A program made the translations under genes and the position numbers. Positions 33,850 to 45,904 of a DNA stretch of 64,000 nucleotides are shown in pieces. Source of the DNA: Triglochin maritima. Its lineage: Eukaryota > Streptophyta > Magnoliopsida > Alismatales > Juncaginaceae. The notes beneath the pieces are model-generated. The model had not been told where the DNA came from and did no database searches. It saw only the letters and a program-made list of their open reading frames with translations. The stretch is from contig OY821782.1 of NCBI GenBank assembly GCA_963682175.1, positions 32,075,741-32,139,740 of the forward strand, written 5' to 3'. Within the stretch, counting starts at the first letter, position 1, and each line of letters opens with the position of its first letter.

Positions 33850-35039
33850 GACTTCCTCATTTTTGGGGTTACCAACTACTTGTTGTGTTTGGAATTCCAA
33901 TATAATTTCGTCGGTCAATCGTTGTTCAATAATGTAATTATGCAGACCCATTGCACAAATGATCAACTTCAATTGTTTGTGCATAAGGAATGATGGCATC
34001 TTTTTTAAACTGTCCACCTTTTCTTTAACACACCGAATATTTGTTCAATTATATTCCTCAACGATGAATGCAAGTGGTTAAACAACTCCTTCTTCCCCTT
34101 AGGCCCACGTGATCGAAATTGGGGGACATGGTACCTTGTGTTTCTATAAGAAGCCAAGAAACCTTCTCGATTTGGTTATCCGGCATCCACGAGGAAGTAC
34201 TTGTCTGGAACAAGAACCATATGGTTTGGTTAATGGGGTATACAATTTTTTATAATAAAATAAGATTTGAAATAATTATTAGGATCGGGACTAACCCGGG
34301 AAACAAGGGAAGTTATTTGCTCTGTTTGCTAAGGCATGGTTGAGGACTTCGCAATCATGATCACACCCTCCTATCCGGCAGAAACAAAAGTGAACCTCAT
34401 ATTGAAGTCACAAACCTCTAGAACATTTTGAGTGCACCTTTTCGGGTCCCTACCAGTTCGATAAGGAATTTGCATGTCGATGGGAACAAATGCATCTACA
34501 TGTGTCCAATCGAGAGCCCCAATACAGTTTTTAAAGTACGGAAAATAGTTCCCACAACAACTTTCTACTATGTGTTGGGGAGTTGTGGCTAGACTTGTAT
34601 ATGGTTTGATCATATTAGATGCCCACTCAAACACAACATCAGTTACCTCATCAAAATACCGACTTATTGTTTCCCCGTAATGTTGTAATCTTGATTGTAA
34701 CGACCTATTACTGTCACCGTGACCTAAAGTTCTTAAGAAAATGTACATTTGCTCCTTTACCCTTATGTTGTTATCTGAATCCTTTAGCTTACTGGAACCT
34801 CTAAACAATTCAAATAGATTTTTCAAACTTTGAGGCAACAATCTACAAGCATCATAACAAATCCTATAATGTCCAGACATCAGGTCAGCTATAATATGAG
34901 CGTCGGTGAATGGGGCAGTGTGCACTAAATTCCAAGGAACTTTTTGTAATCCAAATGATTCCTCACAAAGCAGTAGGAATGATGACATTACAAACAACTC
35001 TTCGTCATAATCTACTGCTACTAGGGAATGAGAAGTCAT
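33850..35039 (-). pseudogene. PIF/Harbinger DDE transposase, degenerate
   Basis: The ATG at 35039 (MTSHSLVAVDYDEELF) opens a frame to 34371. It contains the helix-turn-helix region HGDSNRSLQSRLQHYGETI and the first catalytic motif region CIGALDWTHVDAFVP (Asp), then YRTGRDPKRCTQNVLEVCDF. After a Trp-to-stop change (SAG then TAG) and a frameshift, the second catalytic region reads DHDCEVLNHALANRAN. An intron follows, and then FLVDAGYPNREGF with the third region LRNIIEQIFGVLKKRW (Glu). The DDE order fits the DDE_4 superfamily nuclease. It pairs with the Myb-like ORF1 downstream in the same orientation. The TIRs and the 3-bp target duplication expected for the family were not found. Confidence 0.8.
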
Positions 35040-35205
35040 TCCGTACCTTACCAAAAAAAAAAATATGTAAGCCCAAATGTTAACAACGTTTAATGGAAGT
35101 TGAATAGGACATTTAATATAATACAAAAAATAAATCCTAATCTATTAATTGCACGCAAGCCTATTTAGCAATAAAAAAATGTAATATATAGAACGTATTA
35201 GTTGA

Positions 35206-35335
35206 GGATGTACATTTGCTCCTCTACCTTTATGTTATTATCAGAATCCTTTAGCTCACCCGAACCTCTAAACAAATCACATAAATATTTGAAACTTTGA
35301 GGCATCAATCTACAAGCGTCATTCTGATATATAAT
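35206..35335 (-). repeat. Second, partial copy of PIF transposase sequence
   Basis: The stretch GATGTACATTTGCTCCTC..CAATCTACAAGCGTC is a diverged copy of 34738-34856 inside the transposase gene, in the same orientation and about 470 bases upstream of it. It is either debris of another PIF copy or a local duplication. The 35336-35769 interval after it is AT-rich, with nothing recognised. Confidence 0.7.
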
Positions 35336-35769
35336 ATCGGTGTAACCCCTGCCATATAATATCTATATACATGCAACTACGTTCACAACAAATGATTCTA
35401 GAAGTTAGGCAAATTATTCAAGATTTGGGAAAATCGACTAATATAATTACGTAAACTGCAAATAAACATTTCCCACAGTAACTAGTCAGTTCAACAAATA
35501 CATTACATATCCATTAAAAAAATAAAGAACAACACAATAACTCCTGACCTAAGAAGCATCCACTTCTTAAACTTGGCAACAAACTAAACAAACGGCATAA
35601 AAAACCAATTCAAGCATCCACAACACAAACCCACAACTCCCAAACCGAATCCGTCAATTTCTCTTCCGAACACCCTAATTCATCAAAACTCCCACTAAAC
35701 CCTTCCACATCAGTAAAATTACTACATTCCGTCACCTTTCTCCGGTTTTACCCATTGCAAACCCGTACA

Positions 35770-36200
35770 TAAGACCCATTATCACGTCGGATATTCATGA
35801 CATCCGACGTGGTATCCCAATATCAACTTTGGTCGAACAGTTATATAAATTGGAAGTGAGTTACACTTCTGTGCATGGGGTTTGAATCTGAAAAAACAAA
35901 CAAAAACCGAAATTTATATTGGGTCTACAATGTCGGATTGCCTTCATATCCGATGTGGTAGACCCATTATCACGTCGGATATGCACGACATCCGACGTGG
36001 TAGACCCAATATCAATTTTTGTCGAACCATCATTTAAATTGGATGAGAGTTACATTTCTCTGGAGGGGGTTTGAATCTGAACCAAAACAAAATAGAACCC
36101 AAAATTGATTATGGTCAACCACATCGGATATGAAAAAATCCGACGTGGTAGATCCATTATCACGTCGGGTATATACATGACATCCGACGTGGTGATGTTT
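35770..36200 (+). repeat. 185-bp tandem repeat array, block 3
   Basis: More than two units with inverted CACGTCGGATAT and ACATCCGACGTGGTAG motifs, then TATATAAATTGGAAGTGAG and GGGGTTTGAATCTGA (at about 35878 and 36066; period near 188). It lies directly before the untranslated region of the TNP2 gene. Confidence 0.8.
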
Positions 36201-36239
36201 ATTTTTTAGTCAAACCCTATGTAGCCAACTTCTCAGTCA

Positions 36240-36830
36240 TAAATCCTATAACACCTCTCTAAGCACATTGAGGACTCTGATCTATGTGCTAGGTTATTTT
36301 GCTTCTCAAGCTCACATCCTCCGAACTGTCTAATCTCCGTCCTCTTCAGGCTCACATCAAATTGAACAAGGTCCCTCTTTTAGACGGTTTTTGGTTGTTT
36401 TCTCTTGTTTGGTTGATTGTCTACTTATTTTGTGGATCTTGTGGCTCACCCCTCAGACCTAACCCCATAACACCTATCTGAGCACATTGTAGCCAGACTC
36501 CGATATATCTCTCTCTCCTCCCTCTTCAGGCTCACATCAACTCGAACAAGGTCCCTCTTTTACATGATTTTTATTTCTCTTTTTTGGTTGATTTTGTTGA
36601 TCTTGTCTGCTTATTTTTTGGATCTTGTGGCTCACCCCTCAGACCTAAACCCCCTAACACCTCTCTGAGCACACCATAACCAGACTCTAACATATCTCTC
36701 TCTCTCTCTCCGTCCTCTTCAGGGGCACATCAACTCGAGCAAGGTCCCTCTTTTACACAATTTTGATTTCTTGGTTGGTTGATTTTGTTGATATTGTCTG
36801 CCTATTTTTTTGATCTTTTGGATCTATCCA
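36240..36830 (+). repeat. Three tandem units of about 180 bp upstream of TNP2 (E)
   Basis: Three diverged copies each contain ACCTCTCTGAGCACA, then a CT-rich TCTCTCTCCGTCCTCTTCAG, then CTCACATCAACTCGA and AAGGTCCCTCTTTTA, then TTGGTTGATTTTGTTG. The CT-rich block ending in CAG looks like a reiterated splice acceptor or leader exon. No coding frame is supported. Confidence 0.65.
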
Positions 36831-36929
36831 CTTCACCAATTTTTAATGGTTTCTTGTGAGTTTATGGATATGCTTATCTTGCCCGAATTTCAAGTGTTTC
36901 TTGTGATTTTATGGATATGCTTATAGAAA

Positions 36930-39556
36930 ACAACGAACTTCTAGACCGTACAAATGAGGCAAAAACATCTTGAGTCCAATGGGTAAGCAGTATAGGAAAA
37001 TACATGCATGCCCAAATGATTGCATATTATATAGGGCCCAATATGAAAATTTGCATTATTGTCCGGTTTGTAACGCATCACAGTATAAACAAAAGAAAAT
37101 TGTGAGTGGTGATGTACCAGTACAAGGGCTGCCTACGAAGGGTTGTGATATCTTCCGATCATTCCAAGGTTGAAACATTTGTTTGCCTGCCCCGCGGATT
37201 CAAAGAATCTAACCTGGCATGCAGATCGTGACAAAGCGAATGATCAGATGCTTCGACACCCTTCTGATTCTCCATAGTGGAAGAAGATCGATTCAGAATT
37301 TTCGATGTTCGGTCAAGAATCTAGAAATCTAAGACTTGGTTTGTGTACTGATGAAATGAATCCTTACGGGAGTTTGAGTAGCCTTCATAGTTTGTGGCCT
37401 ATTCTACTAGTTATGTATAATCTACCTCCATGGTTAAGCATGAAACATAGATACATGATATTGTGTTTGATGATTTCTGGTCCAAAACAACCAAGCAATG
37501 ACATAATATGTATTTGGCTCCCATAATTGATGACTTGAAGAAATTGATGGAGAGCAAGTGTGGGATGCTTACCGTCAGCAGTCATTTACAATGTGTGCGA
37601 TGATATTTTGCACAATTAATGACTTCCCTGCATATGGAAATCTATCTAGCTATTCTGTGAAAGGGCACAAAGCGTGTCCTATTTGTGAAGAAAACGCATG
37701 TTCTTTGCAGCTTGTGCATGGCAGTAAGACAGTTTATCTTGGTCATCGCAAACATCTTCCAATGAGTCATCTGTATCGTAAAATGAAAAGGGCATTTAAC
37801 GAGAAGCAGGAATTCAAAGAACCTCCTACAGAAATCAGTGCAAGACAAGTTCTTGAGAGGATGAAGAACATTCAATGCAAATTCGGCAAGCCTTACAGAC
37901 GTGGAAATGATAAGAGTAGCTGGAAAAAAATCATTTTTTTAACCTTCCTTATTGGGAGACTTTGGAAGTCCGACACTGTATTGATGTGATGCATGTCGAA
38001 AAAATGTTTGTGACAGTTTGTTAGGAATTCTTCTTAACATACCAAGTAAGACTAAAGATGGATATATTGTCAGACTTGATTTAGTTGAATTTGGTATTTG
38101 AGCAACATTGGCACCAGAGAGTAAAGGTACTCGTAAGTATTTACCACCAGGCTGTTACACTCTGTCCAGAAAGGAGAAATTAGCTTTGTGTCAGTGTCTA
38201 CATGGTGTTTAAGTGCCACAGGGATATTTGTCAAATATTAGTAGTCTTGTTTCAATGAAAGATTTGAAACTAATTGGTTTGAAGTCTCATGATTGTCATG
38301 TGTTGATGTAACAGTTGTTACTAGTTGCCATTAGATCGATATTGCCGAAACACGTTAGACATGCTATTATCAAATTTTGTTGTTCTTCAACATGATTTGC
38401 AGCAAAGTAATTGATCCAAAGTATTTGGATAAGTTGCAGAATTAAGTAGTTGTTATGATATGCAAGTTGGAGATGTACTTTCTGTCGTCTTTTTTTGACA
38501 TTATGGTTCATTTGGTGATTCATCTGGTTAGAGAAGTTAAGCTACTCGGTCCGGTATTTTTGAGGTGGATGTATCATTTCGAGTATTGCATGGGCGAGTT
38601 AAAAGATTATTGTAAGAATCAACGAAGGCCAGATGCGAGCATTGTTGAAGGTTACATAGCTCAAGAGGTAATTAAGTTTTGTAATGACTACTTGGCTCAT
38701 ACTAAGAGTATGGGACTTCCTAAGAATAAACATGAAGATAGGATCGAAGGTAAAGGTACGCGTGACCCGAAGATGATAAGTCGAAAATGTGAGGATCACT
38801 TAAAAGCGTATTTCTATGTGTTGTGCAATTCTGATGAAGTCCAACCTTATTTGGATGAGCACATGACCATAGCGGGGGAAAAACATCCTTCTTGGATTGA
38901 TCAACAAGTAATTAATGCTCACAATAAGGCTTTCGTTGATTGGTTCAGGGATACTGTGTACATCCGTAATGTTTCTGAAAATTTGAAGTGGTTGGCATAC
39001 AGACCAAATCCTATAGTAACATCTTATAATGGCTATGATATCAATGGTTTTTCTTTCTATACAAAAATGGACGACGAGAAAAGCACAATGCAGAATAGTG
39101 GGGTCACTTTGGTAGCTGAATCATTACACATCTCTAGTTTGAAAGATAGAAATCCAATATATGTCAATATGTCTTTTTATGGTCAGATTGAAGAAATATG
39201 GGAGTTGAATTTTACTAAATTCAGTGTTACGGTATTTAAATGCAAGTGCGTGGACAACATGAACGGTCTTCAAGTCGATGATTTAGGGTTTACTTTGGTA
39301 AACCTTAAAAAAGAAGATTTTAAGGAATATCCTTTCATTCTGGAATCTCAAAAAAATAGATATTTTATGTAAAAGACCCATGTGCTAATGAATGGTCGAT
39401 AGTTTTAGAAGGAAAACAGCAAATTGTGGTTGAAGAAGATGTTAATGAGATTGGAGAAATCCCCCATTTGAACAAGTACCTAAACTTAAATTGCTTGATG
39501 ACGACAGAACTGTTGACAACTTAATTATTCGAGATGATCGTCATGAAGTAATATGA
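36930..39556 (+). pseudogene. TNP2-like CACTA transposase, degenerate (E)
   Basis: The order matches TNP2. First comes ENNELLDRTNEAK, then GKQYRKIHACPNDCILY with CPVCNASQYK (36970-37130), then the Transposase_21 core with CPICEENACSLQL (37680) and a decayed HVEKMFVTVC (38000). DUF4218 follows (LSSFFDIMVHLVIHLVREVK at 38475), then a long open DUF4216 frame (38455-39372), and a tail that ends at TGA, 39556, after one more frameshift. The N-terminal Cys-rich domain present in copy A is missing. A TAA replaces a Gln codon in the LMQQLLPVA context at about 38308. In-frame breaks also occur near 36965, 37175, 37530 and 37990. Confidence 0.85.
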
Positions 39557-39678
39557 ATCGAGGATCCTATGAGCAAAAAATGAAAACGTCAAAACTAAAG
39601 TTTCATTGTATGTTGTAGTATTAACTAGATGCATTTGTATGTTGAATTGAATGTTGTCCATTTGATAGATATGATTGT

Positions 39679-41222
39679 TATTGAATCAGTTATAATAAAC
39701 GCAAGTGCACAGCCGCGTTGAAGCAGTGGCAAATACGGGTCGATCCACAGGGAGGTGTATCGACTTGGGTTAGTTCGAAGGCGAGTGGGAAACAAAGGAA
39801 AGAAAGAATTTGGTTACACTAAACTAGGAATGAACGATCAATAAAACTAAACCCCATAAGGGGTAGAGAAAGAATGTGACTACGAAAATATGTGTATATA
39901 TGTGTGTTCAATTGTGCTCATCACAACATGTACTACATGAAAATCATAAAACTAAATCCAACTTTGCCTCCACATGAAATAAGATAACCCAATATCATTA
40001 AAACATACAAGACAATAATTGGAATGAAGCCAAATGAACTCATGCATAAAGACCAAACCTCACTATGTCTCCATATGAAATAAGATTTACACAATCATTA
40101 AAACATACAAGACATTAATCAAGGTAAGGGCAACAAGAGAATATGCAACCGCAAGTCATGTTTCCTTTATCAATTCCATCTATACCCTCACCTCATCATT
40201 CCCCATAAAATAGGTCCACTAATCTAAACATATGCTAAGCTTCATTCAAGAGCATTAGCATATCAAAGACAAGAGTGTAATCTCATTAGATAGTTATGGA
40301 AATTATGTAAGGTTCAAAGGATTAAGATGATACACACCTAATACATCACATAGTCACATCACATATTTCTCCACCGCCCAAATGGGGATGGAACTACTCA
40401 CTAATCATTACACTAACTACATTAACAAAATGAAACATTCTAATGAAAGGAAATTAAACTAAGCAAACAAGAAATATTAAATAAGCTAAATGAAAGGAAA
40501 TTAAACTAAAGAAGCATGCAAGAATTAAAAGGCAATATTAAAAGAAACAAAGAAAAATTATTTTATTTACATGACTCACATTACAAGTGGCATTCTTCTC
40601 CACCTTCAGTTTTTGCTTCAAGGCTTTTACTCCAAGTAGAGAAAATGCCACCAAGCAATGAGTAGGATACAAGGGAGGAGGAGTTCTATTTATAGTCAAA
40701 GAAAAAGACAATCGGGGACAATCCCCGATATGGGACTAATACACTACTAAAAATAGACAAAAAACACTCTAATACATGACCCGACGAAGTTTTATCAGAT
40801 CTGGAACAAAACAGACCGCCAATCAATGGTCTTGGACCGTTAATTGGCGGCCTATAAGGTCTGGATCGAGTCGTGTTTTAGAGTGTGGTTATCTGGCTTT
40901 ATTTATTCATGTCTGATGCACCCTAATCGGTTGTGTAGCTTGCAACCCGAATCCAATTGCCAAAATACTCCTCATGATGGTGTGGAATTTCTTTATTTGC
41001 TCATTGGTCCTTCGGTTTTGCATTTGGGTCCCTCTCTCTTGCATCTTAGTCCATAAGTCTTGCAACTTAGTCCATTTTCTTGCTTTTAAGTCCTTTTAGA
41101 GTCTCTCCTTCTCAAACATATTTATTCCTGAAACTTAAACATAAAAGTCATTACGTATGATTGCTTAGGCTAATAATAAAGGATATAAGACACAATATAT
41201 ATGCATGATATGATGTCAAGCA
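39679..41222 (-). mobile_element. Solo LTR (copy 2) of the gypsy family, target duplication ATTGT
   Basis: This 1544-bp reverse-oriented LTR is related to 4243-5803 across its length. The minus strand starts TGCTTGACATC and ends in CAATA, where CAATCA would be expected. ATTGT flanks it at 39674-39678 and at 41223-41227. GCAAGTGCACAGCCGCGTTG at 39710 is the reverse complement of the shared 3' end. Degenerate CCGCCAATT and AATTGGCGG half sites lie at 40814-40852. It lies 122 bases downstream of the TNP2 stop. Confidence 0.8.
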
Positions 41223-41389
41223 ATTGTTGTTATTGCTGGACTGAATCTGTTGTGAGAATTACATACTTGTTTGGTAGATATGAATGTTGTGAATTTATTG
41301 ATTGAATATGAACTGCAGGGTTTGAGTCTGAAATAATGGTATCAAACAAATAAAAAGTAAAAAAAATAAAAGAAATATCCTACCACGTC
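41223..41389. other. TNP2 3' flank after the solo LTR
   Basis: An AT-rich stretch with no gene. It resumes the sequence interrupted by the solo LTR and leads into the subterminal repeats. Confidence 0.4.
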
Positions 41390-41816
41390 GACCTCATAAC
41401 ATAAACGACATTGTAGACAATCTAGCACGTCGGATGTAAATACCACCGACGTTGTAGAATATTTCTCTTATTTTTTTATTTTTTATTAAAAAACCTACCA
41501 CGTCGGCCGTCAATACCACCGATGTTGTAGGGAATTTCGGTTTTTTTAAATACCCGACCACGTCGGTTGTATAAAAGAATTGACACGATAGGGTCAGTAT
41601 TACCGCGTCGGCTTTATAAGAAAGTCGATGTTATAGAGGGTCCATTTGTATATCATTTGCCATGTTATAGAGGGTCCTACCACGTCGGCATTACAACCGA
41701 CACAAAGGGGTACCCCTTTATAATGTATTTCGTGTACCACGTCGGTAATGCAAGGCGGTCAACCCGACGTTGTACCCCCTTAATATCCGACGTGGTAACC
41801 GTTTTTTGCAACAGTG
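41390..41816 (+). repeat. Right subterminal repeats and CACTG-type terminus of element E
   Basis: About seven units of CTACCACGTCGGY, AT-rich spacer, ACCGACGTTGTAG end in AACCGTTTTTTGCAACAGTG. On the minus strand the end is CACTGTTGCAAAAAACGG, with a terminal CACTG instead of CACTA. The next bases are AAT, one half of a possible 3-bp duplication. Confidence 0.75.
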
Positions 41817-41988
41817 AATATTGGTAATCTCTCAAAAAGGCATTCACTTATCAAAGCAGTGGTGCCAAGCATTTACACAATTCCCATAATCAAAATGATC
41901 CTACGAATAATATATAATCATTTGTTAATAAGTCACGTTAACATTAATGTACTAAATCTTCACGATAACAAATAAACAAAGACGTACC

Positions 41989-42520
41989 ACAAGAAAATCC
42001 CCCGAGACGACTTTGATGTGACATCTTTATATGTAGTGGCCACAACTGATCGAGGTTGCTTGGCTAACAATGCCAATGTTGTGTTGATATTCTCCCCACA
42101 AGGTCCGACAAGAACGAAATCCTCATTCCATTGTACTTGGAACCAATGATTGGGAGAAGGAATAAGATCAACGCCTCTAGTTGGTCTTCGACGTCTCTTC
42201 GTAGATGACTCACCCTCATCAGTCTGTCCTACAAAACAAGAACATGATATTTATTAAAATAAGTTAAAATTTGATATTATTGCCAAATTAAACACAATGT
42301 TACCTTCAACGTCGTCGACGAGACGTGCTCCAGAGTGGCCACGAGGCTTGTTGTCTTCTGGTCTCCTATCCAGTTCACCTTGCACCTCTATTGGTATACC
42401 CTCCAATTTATTAGGTCTAACAACCTCAATAATATCACAATGTGGATCAAGTAATTGTGGTTCATCTTCAACTCGATTTGCCAGTTGTCGGGTACGAACA
42501 AAGAGCCTACGATGAGGCAT
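41989..42520 (-). pseudogene. Ptta/Transposase_24 N-terminal exons of CACTA remnant D
   Basis: Exon 1 runs 42520-42306 from an ATG (MPHRRLFVRTRQLANR) to a donor GTAACA. Exon 2 runs 42228-41989 between an acceptor TTTTGTAG and a donor GTACGT. Exon 2 encodes RRPTRGVDLIPS, then WNEDFVLVGPCGENINTT, like the N.(G/D)QPVGEN segment of the family. Downstream sequence is lost at the CACTG end of element E (41816), so E probably inserted here. It lies in tandem behind the minus-strand TNP2 at 44431-45900, the normal gene order. Confidence 0.6.
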
Positions 42521-42878
42521 GCTTGTATAACATATACAAAAATTACTAATAAAAATAAGATCATAATGAACATAATAGTAAACATATAACATATAGCATA
42601 CAATTTCTTCCAAGTATAAAACATATAATATATAGCAAAGAAAATTAATACATTACCCAATCACCAAGTAAATCTCTAGGTCGATATTTGAATACAACGT
42701 GCCAATTAGGCTGAACTGGATCTTGAACATAGAAGCACTATACCGCGTGACATGATAAGATGAATAGATCTTTCTCGTGCTTCGCTCGAGACATCTTGAT
42801 GGAAGTAAATTCGTTTTTATCAACTTGTATCTCATCCTTTACTAACTCGTCAAACCATGTGCATTTAATAAACACTAT
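42521..42878. other. Intergenic part of CACTA D
   Basis: AT-rich sequence, probably between TNP2 and the second gene. A short minus-strand reading near 42830-42660 is not recognised. Confidence 0.35.
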
Positions 42879-44425
42879 TGATTAATACCATATCATACAG
42901 TACATTCATGCTATATATCCTTTATTTTACCCCATATTTGTGTTACTCGGGTATTTGTTTCTTACATTTCAGGGTTTCGGTAATAAAGAAGAGAAAAGAG
43001 GCAAAAAGTCGTAAATGCAAGAAGAAAAGACTGATATGAAGCCTTATGTACCTGATTGTAATGCTCAAGGACTGGATTGTAAGTCATGAAGGACCCAAGT
43101 GAAAATGCAGAGGGACCTAAGTGTAAATAAAATATGTTGGTTGCAAAAGTCCACAATCTCCTGAATTTGAGGAGTAATTCAACAATTAAGACCAAACGAG
43201 TTTGAACCAACAGCTCCGGCCGGGTGCACTCCATATGTTAAATTGATCAACTAAAGCTTCTGGTGAAATCTGGGGTGGATCAGATCGGAGCCAAAAGATC
43301 TACCATTGGCGGATCCAAATCCGCAAGATTATGATCAGATTATGATTTGCCAATTTCAAGTCAGTTTTGCCCCTAATTTCTCAACTAGGTTAGGTAGTTG
43401 GTTCAAAGAAGTCCAGAACGTCCAGATCTAATATATAATCAACCGATTGCACCCAGATTAATCCAAACTCTATAATCTTTTATAATACATTTGTAATCCT
43501 TCCATTCTTCCTCTTCTTCCTTCTTCCCCCATTAAGTAGGTTTTATTTCTTGCTTAGTGTAGGTTTTATTTCTTGCTTAGTAGTGTAGCAGAGCAGAAGA
43601 GAAACATCATCTTGTAATCTTTCTTTCTTATTCAAGTTTTAGTTTCATGTTCTTTATGTTCTTGTCTTTCATTTGATGAAATTTTTATTTCATTGCTTTG
43701 GTTATATTTAGTTTCCTTTACTTATTCATGTGTTGTTTTTCTTTTGTTCTTTTCTTTGTTATGGATATGATTAGTGAGTAATCCATGCCCATTGGGGGAT
43801 GAGGATGATGTGAAGTATGAATGTTATTAGATTTGTGTATGTTTTAATTATAATCTTGGAACTTCAAATAATTTCCATAACCATTTTTGATGGGTTTCTC
43901 ACGATTGCCTTGATGTGTTAATGGTCATAATAGATGCTTAACACATGCTTTGGTTAGTAGGTCCACTTTATGGGGAATGATAAGGTGAGGATAAGATTGG
44001 AGTGGATAAAATAAGATTGACATGTGGGCATGTGTTTATGTTTTGCCTTATCTTAAGTAGTGTTTCGTATGTTTTCATGATGGTGATAAATCTTAATCCA
44101 TCTGAAAACACACTTAGGATAATGGTTGTTATAGATGCCCATATTAATTCATGTTATGAGAGCACAATTGTACACACACAAAAATCACACATCTACATTG
44201 TTGCTCGCATTCTGCTCCTCCTACGGGACTAGTTTGATTAGGTTAATTTCAGCACCTCGCATAGTATTAGTTAGTTAATTCAAATACACTCAACTTCCAA
44301 TTTCTTCCCCCGCTTGAATATGGTCGACGACGACCCGCACTCACTCCTCGTGGACACGACCCGTACTTGTCACCGCTCCAATGCAATCATGCACTTGCGG
44401 TTTTGAACTTTAAAATTTCCAATCA
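42879..44425 (+). mobile_element. Solo LTR (copy 3) of the gypsy family, target duplication ACTAT
   Basis: This 1547-bp LTR starts TGATTAATACC and ends TTTCCAATCA, with ACTAT at 42874-42878 and at 44426-44430. Its 3' end has ACCCGTACTTGTCACCGCTC followed by ATGCACTTGCGG, the family signature. It inserted in the 3' part of the TNP2 gene of element D. Its sequence has diverged considerably from copies 1 and 2. Confidence 0.9.
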
Positions 44426-44430
44426 ACTAT

Positions 44431-45900
44431 CTTCAACTTGGTTCTGTAGGATAACTCGATCACTTCATCCAAAGTACCATAATATGTAATGACATCAAAT
44501 ATAGAATTTCGATCCCTACTACTTGAATGATTTGATGTAAACTTAGCTGTTATACATCTTGCTAACCATTTCAAGTCTTTAGTAACATCTGGACTCTCTT
44601 GAACACGCATATGATTAACGAAATCACAAAACCAAGTCTCGAACAAATCACTGTCCATTTTTCTAGTTGACGAGAATTCAAATTTCTGTCACTAGAGATA
44701 TTACTTCCAAATGGAGATCTAAATATGGTGCCACAATATCAATATTAAACAGTACATAACAATGACATTGCTTCAACAAAACCAGATCTAGAAAAGAATT
44801 CTCCCTGCCCCAATTGGTGCTCCAACGGTGTACCACTGTTCATGTGTTAATTTTGTCTCCACCTCATCAAAATAACGAAAACAAATGTCAAGCACTCCTC
44901 TGCTAAGTACCCTTCGACGATGGATCCTTCAGATTTACTTATCTTTCTAACATAATGTTTCAATGTTAGCAAGTAATGCTCTATAGGATACATCCATCTG
45001 TAAAACACTGGTCCACCTAATAAAATTTCATCAACTAAGTGTATAGGTAGATGCGTCATGATCGTGAAATATCCCCGGGGAAAGATACGCTGGAGTTGAC
45101 AAAGAGGAACAACTATTTCACCCTTCAACTTCTTCATTTCTTGTACATCAATTACTTGACTAGAAATCCCCCTAAAATGAAGAGAGTGACACAATAACGC
45201 CACAAATATCTTCATCTAATGGTTTTCGAAGACCAAGAGGTAGGATCTGTTGCAAAACTATGTGACAATCGTGGCCATTGAAACTAGAAAATTTTCTCTC
45301 TTTCAACTGTAGTCGTGCCTTGATATTGGACAAAACCCTTCAGGAACCTTTACGTCATGCAACAACTTAAAGAATAAATTTTTTGTTGATTCGACAAGAC
45401 AAATGAAGATTCTGGACCCTTGCCTTTACTTGATTATCCCATATGTGACTCTTTACGAATACCCATTTCTTGTAGGTCCATCGATCCGAGCGTTTTAATC
45501 ATCTTTTCATTTGTCAATTTTCAACACAATATTTAATATGTTGTCATAGACATTCTACTCTATATGCATGACATCTATATTATGTCAAAGGAGTAGATTC
45601 TTCCACTATGGTAGTTGAAAAAATTTGATTTTTCTTCCAACCATAAGAAAGTTTCACTTCTTCTACATCGTTTCTCCTTTCTTTATGCCTGGATGGTAAC
45701 GGTTTTTCAAATTGAATGTTTTCATAACCGACGAGCTACTGCAACACTTCATTTCCTGATGAGACAAATGGCGGAGTACAAAACTCTTGGTTTCCATAAA
45801 AAAATTCCTATCCCGAAGCCAACGATGATCTTCCGAAAGACATCTTTTGTGACCAATGAAGATTCTTTTAGTCCATGCTTCAATTCAATATTGTCTAAAT
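44431..45900 (-). pseudogene. TNP2-like CACTA transposase, degenerate (D)
   Basis: Minus-strand pieces from 45900 down read GHRRWL-like and FFYGNQEF then PPFV near 45780, a decayed linker with CHDVKVP at about 45340, and KSHDCH-like sequence near 45270. DUF4218 follows at 45215-44847 (PRGYFTIMTHLPIHLVDEI and GGPVFYRWMYP), then DUF4216 at 44658-44431 (DLFETWFCDFVNHMR and DLKWLARC). It is cut at 44430 by solo LTR copy 3 and at about 45900 by an LTR fragment. Multiple stops and frameshifts are present. The plus-strand frame at 45615-45941 is its antisense shadow. Confidence 0.75.
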
Positions 45901-45904
45901 CTTA

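Larger units (their letters stand above)
19990..41816 (+). mobile_element. Putative large composite CACTA element E (Ptta-Ulp1, repeat array, TNP2, CACTG end)
   Basis: A plus-strand Ptta-Ulp1 gene (20000-30558) and a plus-strand TNP2 (36930-39556) lie in one orientation. Similar ACGTCGG-core repeats occur near the left side (20366-20500), in the middle (30880-36200) and before the right terminus (41390-41816). The right end reads GCAACAGTG, that is CACTGTTGC on the minus strand, a CACTA-like variant. The matching left terminus was not found, and the middle may be a junction of two elements, so the single-element reading is only a hypothesis. Insertions include a copia solo LTR, a tandem copia array, a PIF pair and a gypsy solo LTR. 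Confidence 0.35.

Noticed and set aside
39672..41223. Solo LTR copy 2 with ends TGATTG and CAAGCA
   Set aside because: The flanks AGATA and TTGTT do not match; shifting the left end to 39679 gives ATTGT on both sides.
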